Of a DNA stretch of 7,026 nt, positions 1 to 6,021 are shown piece by piece. Within the stretch, counting starts at the first letter, position 1; each line of letters opens with the position of its first letter. The position numbers and the translations under genes are program-made. The notes under the pieces are model-generated. The model was not told the origin of the DNA. It searched no databases and saw only the letters and a program-made list of their open reading frames with translations. The stretch comes from Pseudomonadota bacterium (lineage in GTDB: Bacteria; Desulfobacterota; Desulfobacteria; Desulfobacterales; Desulfobacteraceae), in NCBI GenBank assembly GCA_018812385.1, contig JAHJDU010000311.1:1-7026 (forward strand). Direction: 5' to 3'.

Positions 1-372
1 AGCCCCCTTGAAAAGGGTTATTTTTATGCCCCAACTATACTCACCAATGTAACTTCTGATATGCTGATCTATCGAGAAGAAACCTTTGGCCCTGTGGCTC
101 CCATCATTGCCTATGATCCGGAAGATGACGTCATTGAAATGGCGAATGACACGGTTTACGGACTTGCTGCCTATGTATACACAAAAAGCACTTCCCGTGC
201 CATGACCGCTTTTGAACGTTTAAAATTTGGAATCATCGGGATCAATGATATCAACCCCACTTCGGCTGCGGCACCTTTTGGCGGAATGAAAGAAAGCGGA
301 ATAGGCCGGGAAGGTGCTAAAGAAGGAATCAACGAGTACCTTGAAACAAAATTAGGAGGTTTTTCTATTTGA
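1..372 (+). CDS. NAD(P)-dependent aldehyde dehydrogenase, succinate-semialdehyde dehydrogenase-like, C-terminal part (5' truncated by window)
   Basis: The frame is open from base 1 to a TGA at 370-372 and gives 123 residues, about the last quarter of a normally 460-490-residue enzyme. The methionine encoded at 61 is internal. The family motif EETFGPVAPII (the conserved E-x-FGP block of the cofactor-binding domain) is followed by NDTVYGLAAYVYT, by NPTSAAAPFGGMKESGIGREG and by the tail KEGINEYLETK, which together resemble GabD-type succinate-semialdehyde dehydrogenases. These soluble enzymes oxidise an aldehyde to its acid with NAD(P)+. The catalytic cysteine and general-base glutamate lie upstream of the window, so activity and substrate class cannot be judged. 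The next gene starts 168 nt downstream behind its own candidate promoter, so a functional link to the methyl-transfer operon is uncertain. The family call is secure; the substrate is not. Confidence 0.9.
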   Translation, partial: SPLEKGYFYAPTILTNVTSDMLIYREETFGPVAPIIAYDPEDDVIEMANDTVYGLAAYVYTKSTSRAMTAFERLKFGIIGINDINPTSAAAPFGGMKESGIGREGAKEGINEYLETKLGGFSI

Positions 373-386
373 CAACCCAATTGATG

Positions 387-412
387 CTTTAAAAAAAATC
401 ATCCTTTTTTAA
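387..412 (+). terminator. weak A/T-only hairpin with U-tract after the aldehyde dehydrogenase gene
   Basis: TTAAAAAA at 389-396 can pair with TTTTTTAA at 405-412 around an 8-nt loop, 15 nt after the TGA of the dehydrogenase gene. The right arm is itself a run of six Ts. Intrinsic terminators normally need a GC-rich stem, and this stem has no G-C pair, so termination would be weak at best. It may simply be A/T-rich spacer. Confidence 0.22.
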
Positions 413-426
413 GTCAAAAATCATCC
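394..426. repeat. 11-bp direct repeat AAAAATCATCC, two copies 22 bp apart
   Basis: AAAAATCATCC occurs at 394-404 and again, identically, at 416-426. The start-to-start distance of 22 bp is close to two helical turns, which would put both copies on the same face of DNA. The pair ends 9 bp before the -35-like element of the candidate promoter at 436-465. This arrangement resembles activator binding sites, but no regulator gene is in the window and the motif matches no factor I can name. Confidence 0.4.
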
Positions 427-435
427 CAGAGACGA

Positions 436-465
436 TTTACACTATTTGCAATCTTTTGCTATGGT
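436..465 (+). promoter_or_regulatory. candidate sigma-70-type promoter with extended -10, upstream of the methyl-transfer operon
   Basis: TTTACA at 436-441 (five of six matches to TTGACA) is followed after 18 bp by TATGGT at 460-465 (four of six to TATAAT). TG at 457-458 plus one base gives an extended -10. Transcription would begin near 472, leaving a leader of about 70 nt before the ATG at 541. It is the best promoter-like match seen in the 168-nt gap and is supported by position only. The -10 is imperfect. Confidence 0.33.
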
Positions 466-469
466 CCTT

Positions 470-484
470 AAAATCCATGATTTT
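470..484. promoter_or_regulatory. perfect 6-bp inverted repeat, operator-like
   Basis: AAAATC, a three-base spacer CAT, then GATTTT forms a perfect palindrome. It would overlap the predicted transcription start of the candidate promoter at 436-465, a usual place for a repressor operator. Its half-site AAAATC is also the core of the two direct-repeat copies at 394-426, so one factor might bind all three. It is short and A/T-rich, so chance occurrence is quite possible. Confidence 0.28.
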
Positions 485-540
485 CATTAATTTGGAGAAA
501 TGGCAAGGCCCTAAACATATGACTCAATCCAGGAGGAAAG

Positions 541-1488
541 ATGTTTCAATTTCAAAAAGAACAAAAAGTATGTAGTTTTGGTGGAGTGACCTTTGGCGGA
601 CAGCCAGGAGATTATCCAACCGTTGTCTGTAACTCAATATTTCAAAAAGGCGATAAAATCTTTCCCGGGAAGCGCAAAGACGGCTTTGATGAAAAAATGG
701 CTGCAAACCTGTTAAAAACCCAGGACCGGCTGACCGAGGAAACTGGGATTCCGGGAATGGCAGATATTGTGGCCAATACAGGTAAGGAATTCAAGACATT
801 TATAGATTTTGTTGTGGCTAACACTGATATGCCATTTTGCATTGACGCCTGGACCTTAAAACCCAAACTGGAAGCTGCAGCATATTGTGCGGAAAAAGGA
901 CTTCTTGACCGCATGTTCTATAACAGCATTACTGTATGGGAGCAGGACCTTGACACGGAAATCAGTGAAATGGTCAAGATCGGTGTAAAAAATGTTCTCC
1001 TGGTGGCCTTTGACCAGGATGATCAGATGCCCACAGGCAGAGTCAAAGGGACCCAGAAACTGTTGGATGCCATTGAAAAAAACGGGGCCCAGTTTGAAAA
1101 TATCTTTGTAGATACTTCTGTTATGAACGGCCCTGCCACTGCCCTTTGCGGCATTGCAAACAAATTGATTAAAGAAAAATGGGGTCTGCCAACCGGTTCT
1201 GCACCCTCCAATGGATCCTATATGTGGAAAGAAGCCCGTGAAAAATGGGGCTTTAAAGGCTGGGCAGCAGCAGATGCAGCCCTTGAGTCCCTGGCGGCTT
1301 TCATGAACCATGATATGATTTTTTCCGGTCCCATGGTGGGTGCCCAAAGAATCATGCCGGCCATTGCAATGTCCAATGCCTTTCAGGCAACAGCCGTTTA
1401 CAGTGAAACAGGACGTCTTCCCAAAGATCCAAATCATCCACTTTTCAAGTTGTTTCCCGATTTTGTGGAGAACCTTAAAAACAGTTAA
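541..1488 (+). CDS. MtrH-family methylcorrinoid:tetrahydrofolate methyltransferase (MtgA/MtvA/MtqA-like)
   Basis: This 315-residue soluble protein has the look of the MtrH/pterin-binding TIM-barrel family. In bacteria, members such as MtgA, MtvA and MtqA move a methyl group from a methyl-Co(III) corrinoid protein to tetrahydrofolate. The N-terminal block with CSFGGVTFGGQPGDYPT (residues 11-27) and the barrel-strand acidic and amide residues in CIDAW (D102), YNSI (N128) and VDTSV (D191) fit the pterin-pocket pattern shared with dihydropteroate synthase and MetH-type methyltransferases. The glycine-rich end, FSGPMVGAQR (261-270), is also typical. The start is fixed by a strong AGGAGG at 531-536, four bases before ATG. 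It heads the operon; a UroD-family methyltransferase, a corrinoid protein and its activator follow, which fits the role of methyltransferase II. The reaction is reversible in principle. Acceptor tetrahydrofolate rather than tetrahydromethanopterin is inferred from the bacterial context. Confidence 0.87.
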   Translation: MFQFQKEQKVCSFGGVTFGGQPGDYPTVVCNSIFQKGDKIFPGKRKDGFDEKMAANLLKTQDRLTEETGIPGMADIVANTGKEFKTFIDFVVANTDMPFCIDAWTLKPKLEAAAYCAEKGLLDRMFYNSITVWEQDLDTEISEMVKIGVKNVLLVAFDQDDQMPTGRVKGTQKLLDAIEKNGAQFENIFVDTSVMNGPATALCGIANKLIKEKWGLPTGSAPSNGSYMWKEAREKWGFKGWAAADAALESLAAFMNHDMIFSGPMVGAQRIMPAIAMSNAFQATAVYSETGRLPKDPNHPLFKLFPDFVENLKNS

Positions 1489-1508
1489 ACATCGGATGAG
1501 AATCCCAG

Positions 1509-1543
1509 GATAAAGGATAAGGGATAAAAAATAACAGATAACA
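1509..1543. repeat. five-unit 7-nt tandem array of GATAA-type repeats in the 541-1488 / 1565-2614 gap
   Basis: GATAA occurs at 1509, 1516 and 1523, a one-base variant AATAA at 1530, and GATAA again at 1537, so the period is exactly 7 nt. A sixth GATAA at 1545 is out of phase by one base. The array fills most of the 76-nt gap and ends 11 bases before the GAGG Shine-Dalgarno of the next gene at 1554-1557. As RNA it is purine-rich and probably unstructured, which could aid ribosome loading or mRNA stability. It may equally be an inert slippage product. Confidence 0.6.
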
Positions 1544-1564
1544 AGATAATTAAGAGGAAAATTT

Positions 1565-2614
1565 ATGTCAGAACTTACCGGAAAACAAAGAGTCCAAAAA
1601 CTATTCAAGCGTGAACCCATAGACACAATGCCATGTTTCAGCGGCCAGGGAGCAGTCGTTGTCCAGGCCATTGAAAAAATGGGAACCCAGTTTGCCAAAA
1701 TTCATACCGATGCAAACCTGATGGCGCAATCCGCCATCACCTCTGCCAGGCTGTTCAATATGGATGGTGTTGTTATCCCCTATGACATGGCTGTAGTTGC
1801 AGAAGCTATGGGCCGGGGTATTTCACTTTATGAAAATGCTGAGGGCATTATTTATCCCACAGTCCCCAACAAGTGGAAAACTCTGGGTGAGATTGACATA
1901 CCCAAAGATTATATGAGCCAGGGACGGCTTCCCATGGTTGATGAAGCATTTAAAATCATAAAAGAACAAGCCCCGGATCTTGCCTTAGGTGCATGGGTAT
2001 TGGGACCTTTTACACTTGCAGGACAGATCATGGAACTGGATATTCTCCTGAAAGGGCTTAAAAAGAACAAAGATCAGACAGCAGCATTCCTTGAACAAGT
2101 CACCCAGGTGACCATTGATATGTGCAGGCATTATCAGGAACTGGGTGTGGATTTTATTTCCGTCAGGGAGATGGGTTCCGGAACAGATCTTTTGTCCCCC
2201 CGCATGTGGAAAACCCTGATCGGACCTAACTTAACAAAAGTGTTTGATTCCATCACTGATACCCCATCTGTAAACCATATTTGCGGTTCAACAGACATGA
2301 TTATTGAAATGATGCATGAATGCGGTGCAACGGCATTGTCCGTGGACCAGAAAAACAATGTGGCTGAAACCCGTAAAAAACTTGGTAACGATGTTCTTTT
2401 GTTTGGAAATTTTGATCCGTATAACACCTTGACCCAGCTTGAGGATGTGACCCAGGTGGAAGCCGTCATCAAAAAATGCATTGATGACTGTGTAGATGCT
2501 GTATGGCCGGGATGTGATATCTGGCCGGATGTTAAAAAAGAAAACATGGAAGCCTATGTCAGAACAGTTAAAGAATATGGCAAAAAAGCATCACCCGCCA
2601 TTGGAAGAATATAA
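1565..2614 (+). CDS. UroD-fold corrinoid methyltransferase (MtaA/CmuA/MtvB family), probable substrate-specific methyltransferase I
   Basis: The 349-residue protein belongs to the uroporphyrinogen-decarboxylase-fold methyltransferases, related in style to MtaA/MtbA of methanogens, the methyltransferase domain of CmuA, and MtvB of acetogens. The zinc signature His-x-Cys ... Cys is intact: H238 and C240 in NHICGST, and C317 in WPGCDIWPDV, close to MtaA spacing. In MtaA the zinc activates a thiol methyl acceptor; in MtvB-type systems the enzyme removes a methyl from an aromatic methyl ether. A haem-biosynthetic UroD role is unlikely because of the zinc motif and the neighbouring corrinoid and RACE genes. 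GAGG at 1554-1557 lies seven bases before ATG. The gene sits between the MtrH-type enzyme and the corrinoid protein. As the window has no other substrate methyltransferase, this is the best candidate for taking the methyl group from the growth substrate. The substrate is unknown. Confidence 0.83.
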   Translation: MSELTGKQRVQKLFKREPIDTMPCFSGQGAVVVQAIEKMGTQFAKIHTDANLMAQSAITSARLFNMDGVVIPYDMAVVAEAMGRGISLYENAEGIIYPTVPNKWKTLGEIDIPKDYMSQGRLPMVDEAFKIIKEQAPDLALGAWVLGPFTLAGQIMELDILLKGLKKNKDQTAAFLEQVTQVTIDMCRHYQELGVDFISVREMGSGTDLLSPRMWKTLIGPNLTKVFDSITDTPSVNHICGSTDMIIEMMHECGATALSVDQKNNVAETRKKLGNDVLLFGNFDPYNTLTQLEDVTQVEAVIKKCIDDCVDAVWPGCDIWPDVKKENMEAYVRTVKEYGKKASPAIGRI

Positions 2615-2635
2615 ATTTAATAAGGAGATAAGAAA

Positions 2636-3307
2636 ATGTCCGCACAAGAAGAAATTTTAGCAGCATTGAAACAAGCCGTTGTTGATTATGAAGAAGATGA
2701 TTGCGCTGAAGCTGCCCAACGTGCCCTGGATGAGGGAGTAGACCCCATGCTTGCCGTAATGGAAGGGCTTGCAGCAGGAATGGAAGAAGTTGGCGTGCTC
2801 TTTGATACCAATGAATATTTTGTTCCTGAAGTATTGATGTGTGCAGATGCACTTTATAAAGGACTGGATATCCTTCGTCCCCATATTACTCTTGACGCTG
2901 ACGTCCCCAAGGCATCTGTTGTCATAGGATCCATCCAGGGTGATGTTCATGATATCGGTAAAAACCTTGTCAAAATGATGTTCGACGTGGCTGGATGGGA
3001 GGTTCATGATCTTGGCCGGGATGTCCCCCTTGAAACCTTTGTTGAAAAACAGCTGGATGTAAAATCAGACGTTCTGGCTATGTCTGCCATGATGACCACC
3101 ACCATGATGGGTATGAAAAAAGTTATTGCCATGGTCAAGGAAAAAAATCCTGACTGCCTGATTATGCTGGGCGGAGCCCCTGTAACCCGTGATGTTGCCA
3201 ACCTTTTTGGTGCGGACGGCTATGCCGAGTCTGCCGGTAATGCAGTATCCGAAGGAATTAAAATGATCGGACGGTTGAGAGAATACCAGAAAGGCGAGAT
3301 CAAGTAA
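2636..3307 (+). CDS. corrinoid (cobalamin-binding) methyl-carrier protein, MtvC/MtbC/MtaC-like
   Basis: The 223-residue protein has the standard two-part architecture of methyltransferase corrinoid subunits. Residues 1 to about 88 form the helical cap domain, with ALDEGVDPMLAVMEGLAAGM then VGVLFDTNEYFVPEVLM. Residues about 91 to 215 form the Rossmann-like B12 domain, with the base-off/His-on signature D-x-H-x-x-G in GDVHDIGKN (D103, H105, G108), where H105 should be the lower axial cobalt ligand. S150 in LAMSAMMTTT and the GGAPVT turn (179-184) are the usual tail-binding elements. It shuttles a methyl group on cobalt between the UroD-family enzyme and the MtrH-type enzyme. An AAGGAG at 2622-2627 with 8-nt spacing supports the ATG, and the gap to the preceding stop is only 21 nt. 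Nothing appears truncated, and the length is normal for the family. Substrate specificity cannot be read from this subunit. Confidence 0.95.
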   Translation: MSAQEEILAALKQAVVDYEEDDCAEAAQRALDEGVDPMLAVMEGLAAGMEEVGVLFDTNEYFVPEVLMCADALYKGLDILRPHITLDADVPKASVVIGSIQGDVHDIGKNLVKMMFDVAGWEVHDLGRDVPLETFVEKQLDVKSDVLAMSAMMTTTMMGMKKVIAMVKEKNPDCLIMLGGAPVTRDVANLFGADGYAESAGNAVSEGIKMIGRLREYQKGEIK

Positions 3308-3326
3308 TTATAGGAGCTAAAAATAA

Positions 3327-5426
3327 ATGGCACAAGAATATGTAAATGTTATATTTCAGCCCTCTGGCCGCCGTGGTGAAGTTCCTAAAGGGTGCAACAT
3401 CATAGAAGCCTCAAGACTTATAGGTGTGGATATAGAAGCTCTTTGCGGCGAAACAAAAGTTTGTGGGAAATGTATCGTCCGTGTTGAAGAAGGACATTTT
3501 GAAAAATATAATATCCAGTCTTCCATGGATCACGTGACACCCTGGCAGGAGGATGTTGAAGCAAAATTCATTAACCCTGAAAACCGGGAAAAAGGCTTCA
3601 GGCTTGGATGTGTAGCTAAGATAGAGGATGATATCCTGATATTTGTTCCTGAAGAATCCCGTGCCGGCAAACAGGTTGTTTCCAAGGCTGCCAGGGACAT
3701 ACACATTGATTTTAATCCAACTATTAAATTGTATACCATAGAGCTTAAAAAACCGGATTTTGAGGATAAAACAGGTGATTGGGAACGAATGACCAATGGT
3801 CTTGCAAGGGAATATGGCCTGACAAACCTGACCATTGATATTTTCACCCTGCGAACACTTCCCGGTGCACTCCGGGCAAAAAACTGGATTGTTACCGTCA
3901 GTGTCTGGAACGATAAGGAAGTCATCCGTATCCAGCCGGGCAAGGTTAAACATGCCTATGGAATCGCCATTGACGTTGGAACCACAACCTGTGCCGGGTA
4001 TCTGTGCGATCTGACAACAATGGAAGTTATCGGGACCTCTTCCATGATGAATCCCCAGTGTAAATATGGCGAGGATGTCATGGCAAGGATCACCTTTCAC
4101 ATGACAACGCCCGGCGGTCTTAAACGAATGAGTGATGATATCATTGAAGGAATCAATTCTATAATTGATAAAGCCATTACACTCACCCACCCCAAAAAGA
4201 AAAAAATCAAGAAAAAGAAGGGTGAAGACGGACCTGTTGAATACAAGGAAATCATTGAGGAAGGTGTTGAATATCTCAGGCTGACAAAGGAAGATATCGA
4301 GGATGTCACCATGGGATTCAATACAGCCATGCACCATATCCTGCTTGGCCTTGATCCTGAACCTGTGGGGCTTGCTCCCTTCCCGCCAGTGATTCACCAC
4401 AGCCTGGATATCAAGGCAAGGGATCTTTGCATTGATATCAATCCTTCCTCCTATGTTTTTGTCATGCCCAATGAAGCAGGTTTTGTGGGCGGAGACAATG
4501 TGGGTGTACTCCTGGCAGAAGAACCTTACAAAAAAGATGAGATCCAGCTGATTATTGATATTGGAACCAATGGTGAATTAATTCTGGGTAACCGGCATAA
4601 ACTGTATTCATCATCCTGTGCCACAGGGCCTGCCATGGAAGGTGCTCAGCTTGCCTTTGGCATGCGTGCAGCCCCAGGGGCCATTGAACGTATTGACATT
4701 GATCCGGAAACCCAGGATGTGGATTATAGGGTCATAGGCCATGATAGATCCCGCAAATTTTCCAAACCTGAAGAAATGAAGGTCAAAGGAATATGCGGTT
4801 CCGGCATACTGGATGTTCTGGCTGAGCTCTACCGTGCCAGTATTATTACTAAAACAGGGGTTTTCAATAAAAAAGCCTTACAAGATAACCCCCGCTTTAG
4901 AAAAAATGCAGATACGGGCCAGCCTGAATTTATTCTGGCATGGAAAGAAGATTCTTCCATTGGCAAAGATATTGTTATCACCCAGAAAGACGTCAGGCAG
5001 ATTCAACTTGCAAAGGGAGCATTATATGCAGGCTGCAAACTTATGATGAAACGCATGGGCATTGAAAAAGTTGACACCGTAAAAATTGCCGGTGCTTTTG
5101 GTACCCATGTTGACCGTGAAAAAGCCCTGGTAATGGGTCTGTTCCCTGATTGCGAAATCGAAAATATCCACGGGGTAGGCAATGCTGCAGGGGATGGTTG
5201 CAGGGCAGCACTTTTAAACAAAAAGAAACGAGATGAGGCCAATTGGTGTGCCAGGAACGTTCAATACCTTGAACTCACTGTTGAACCCACATTTGAGAGG
5301 GATTTCATGGAAGCCATGCAGATGCCCCACATGACAGATAAATTTCCTCATCTGGTTGGTGTGGTGCCGGATCATGTTTTGAACCAGGGTCCTAAAGGTC
5401 CTGTAAAACCTGAGGTGATAAACTAA
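3327..5426 (+). CDS. RACE protein: ATP-dependent reductive activator of corrinoid enzymes (ferredoxin domain plus ASKHA-type ATPase, DUF4445 family)
   Basis: The 699-residue cytosolic protein would restore oxidised Co(II) corrinoid protein to Co(I) at the cost of ATP. The N-terminal plant-type [2Fe-2S] domain (about 1-105) shows cysteines C40, C46, C49 and C95 (C-x5-C-x2-C-x45-C). After a linker, the activation domain carries acetate-kinase/Hsc70-like nucleotide-binding motifs: DVGTTTCAGYL at 216-226, DIGTNGELIL at 411-420 and IAGAFGTHV at 587-595, plus GICGSGILD near 488-496. An AGGAG at 3312-3316, ten bases before ATG and 19 nt after the corrinoid gene stop, marks it as part of the same operon. 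Bacterial RACE proteins are usually about 600-650 residues; this one is longer, partly because of a lysine-rich hydrophilic stretch around 287-315 between two ATPase motifs. The electron donor is not identifiable here. Confidence in the family call is very high. Confidence 0.95.
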   Translation: MAQEYVNVIFQPSGRRGEVPKGCNIIEASRLIGVDIEALCGETKVCGKCIVRVEEGHFEKYNIQSSMDHVTPWQEDVEAKFINPENREKGFRLGCVAKIEDDILIFVPEESRAGKQVVSKAARDIHIDFNPTIKLYTIELKKPDFEDKTGDWERMTNGLAREYGLTNLTIDIFTLRTLPGALRAKNWIVTVSVWNDKEVIRIQPGKVKHAYGIAIDVGTTTCAGYLCDLTTMEVIGTSSMMNPQCKYGEDVMARITFHMTTPGGLKRMSDDIIEGINSIIDKAITLTHPKKKKIKKKKGEDGPVEYKEIIEEGVEYLRLTKEDIEDVTMGFNTAMHHILLGLDPEPVGLAPFPPVIHHSLDIKARDLCIDINPSSYVFVMPNEAGFVGGDNVGVLLAEEPYKKDEIQLIIDIGTNGELILGNRHKLYSSSCATGPAMEGAQLAFGMRAAPGAIERIDIDPETQDVDYRVIGHDRSRKFSKPEEMKVKGICGSGILDVLAELYRASIITKTGVFNKKALQDNPRFRKNADTGQPEFILAWKEDSSIGKDIVITQKDVRQIQLAKGALYAGCKLMMKRMGIEKVDTVKIAGAFGTHVDREKALVMGLFPDCEIENIHGVGNAAGDGCRAALLNKKKRDEANWCARNVQYLELTVEPTFERDFMEAMQMPHMTDKFPHLVGVVPDHVLNQGPKGPVKPEVIN

Positions 5427-5446
5427 AGTTTTTCCAACGCCCTATA

Positions 5447-5509
5447 TCAGCCGCATCTTTTATGCAACAGGTTAAAATTATGACCATTTGTATTAAAGAT
5501 GCCGGCTGA
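5447..5509 (+). other. long imperfect hairpin after the RACE gene, with a possible alternative pairing partner at 5540-5548
   Basis: Bases 5447-5460 pair with 5495-5509 over 14 base pairs with one bulged C at 5503 (left arm TCAGCCGCATCTTT). The arm can extend inward through weaker pairs (5462-5467 with 5488-5493, then 5470-5474 with 5481-5485) to a small loop. No T-tract follows the right arm, so it is not a classical intrinsic terminator, although it sits 21 nt after the operon's last stop and may be a 3'-end stabiliser or processing site. AGCCGGCAT at 5540-5548 is a perfect 9-bp complement of 5499-5507 and would compete for the same right arm. Confidence 0.5.
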
Positions 5510-5586
5510 AAGCTTTTCAAGACAGATCTAAAATAATGAAGCCGGCATGGCAGGTGTTGAAATAACAGGATATTTAAGTCATCTAT

Positions 5587-5624
5587 ATTTAAATCATGGA
5601 TAAAAATTTAAATCATGGATAAGA
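5587..5624. repeat. tandem 19-bp duplication spanning the start codon of the next gene
   Basis: ATTTAAATCATGGATAA is identical at 5587-5603 and 5606-5622, giving a 19-bp tandem unit. A diverged third copy begins at 5572 (ATTTAAGTCATCTATA). The second copy contains the ATG at 5615 used by the thioredoxin-like gene. The first copy contains a matching ATG at 5596 in another frame, giving an 8-codon reading frame that stops at 5620-5622, across the true gene's second and third codons. Neither ATG has a clear Shine-Dalgarno; only GGA at 5598-5600 lies 14 bases before the second. Confidence 0.8.
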
Positions 5625-6016
5625 AAAAGATAAATAATAAAACTCAATCCTCTAAAACAGATGCTTTTGATCTTGTCCAGCCGAGAAATGCCACTGGCAA
5701 AGCTCCTGTTTTAGTTGAGATCATTTGTGAACGGGTTCATTGTGTGATGTATGATTATGCTATCAACACGGTTGACATGGTGGTTGAAAATTTTGGGGAT
5801 CAAATTGACATCCAGACCATTGTCCGGCGAGGGGAATTAAAAAATGCCATGCGTTTTTTAAGCTTATGCAAAAAAGCGGGAAAAATGTTGTCTGTGCCTA
5901 CGATTCTGATAAATGGAGATGTTGCATTTACAAACGTGCCACATCCGGATGATCTTAAATCTGCCATAGAAAAATACCTGATTCCATCACATGATTCCCC
6001 TATTCGGAAAGATTAA
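5615..6016 (+). CDS. thioredoxin-fold-like protein of unknown function, lacking a standard CxxC
   Basis: This 133-residue soluble protein is not a gene I recognise. From residue 31 on, it follows a thioredoxin/glutaredoxin-like order: a hydrophobic strand PVLVEIIC, a helix, a second strand DIQTIV (65-70), a helix with LCKKAGK, then the SVPTILING segment (93-101) typical of the cis-proline strand, and a C-terminal helix DDLKSAIEKYL. The usual active-site CxxC is absent; C38 and C43 are separated by four residues, and C85 lies in the later helix. Residues 1-30 are hydrophilic and probably disordered. Start choice is weak: no Shine-Dalgarno is evident and the ATG sits inside a tandem repeat. No other ATG occurs in frame before codon 45, well inside the fold. 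The stop is 5 nt before the DUF2284-like gene, suggesting co-translation and a shared role, perhaps in redox or metal handling for the corrinoid system. The fold call is from pattern only. Confidence 0.6.
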   Translation: MDKKKINNKTQSSKTDAFDLVQPRNATGKAPVLVEIICERVHCVMYDYAINTVDMVVENFGDQIDIQTIVRRGELKNAMRFLSLCKKAGKMLSVPTILINGDVAFTNVPHPDDLKSAIEKYLIPSHDSPIRKD

Positions 6017-6021
6017 AAAAA

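Noticed and set aside
494..515. Sigma-54 promoter suggested by TGGCA at 501-505
   Set aside because: The required GC at the -12 position, ten bases after the GG, is missing, and the downstream sequence CTAAAC bears no resemblance to TTGC.
373..540. Cobalamin riboswitch or other known leader RNA upstream of the corrinoid operon
   Set aside because: The gap is only 168 nt, A/T-rich, and I see no B12-box-like segment or multi-stem architecture.
856..1698. 280-codon open frame on the minus strand opposite the MtrH-type gene and the start of the UroD-fold gene
   Set aside because: It overlaps two clearly recognised plus-strand genes, spans their intergenic gap, and its protein has an unusual composition with no recognisable domain; it is a reverse-frame shadow.
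1565..2614. Haem-biosynthesis uroporphyrinogen decarboxylase (HemE)
   Set aside because: The fold is shared, but the His-x-Cys...Cys zinc ligands and the location between pterin methyltransferase and corrinoid genes fit the MtaA/CmuA/MtvB methyltransferases instead.
4189..4220. Possible slippery site for programmed frameshifting in the A-rich lysine-codon run of the RACE gene
   Set aside because: In the reading frame, the heptamers are of the type G-AAA-AAA or G-AAA-AAG and no proper X-XXY-YYZ is present. The zero frame continues through conserved ATPase motifs, so there is no sign of a shifted product.
3411..4400. 329-codon open frame on the minus strand opposite the RACE gene
   Set aside because: It lies inside a gene with conserved ferredoxin and ATPase motifs; the antisense translation is rich in Phe, Cys, His and Asn and shows no family motif.
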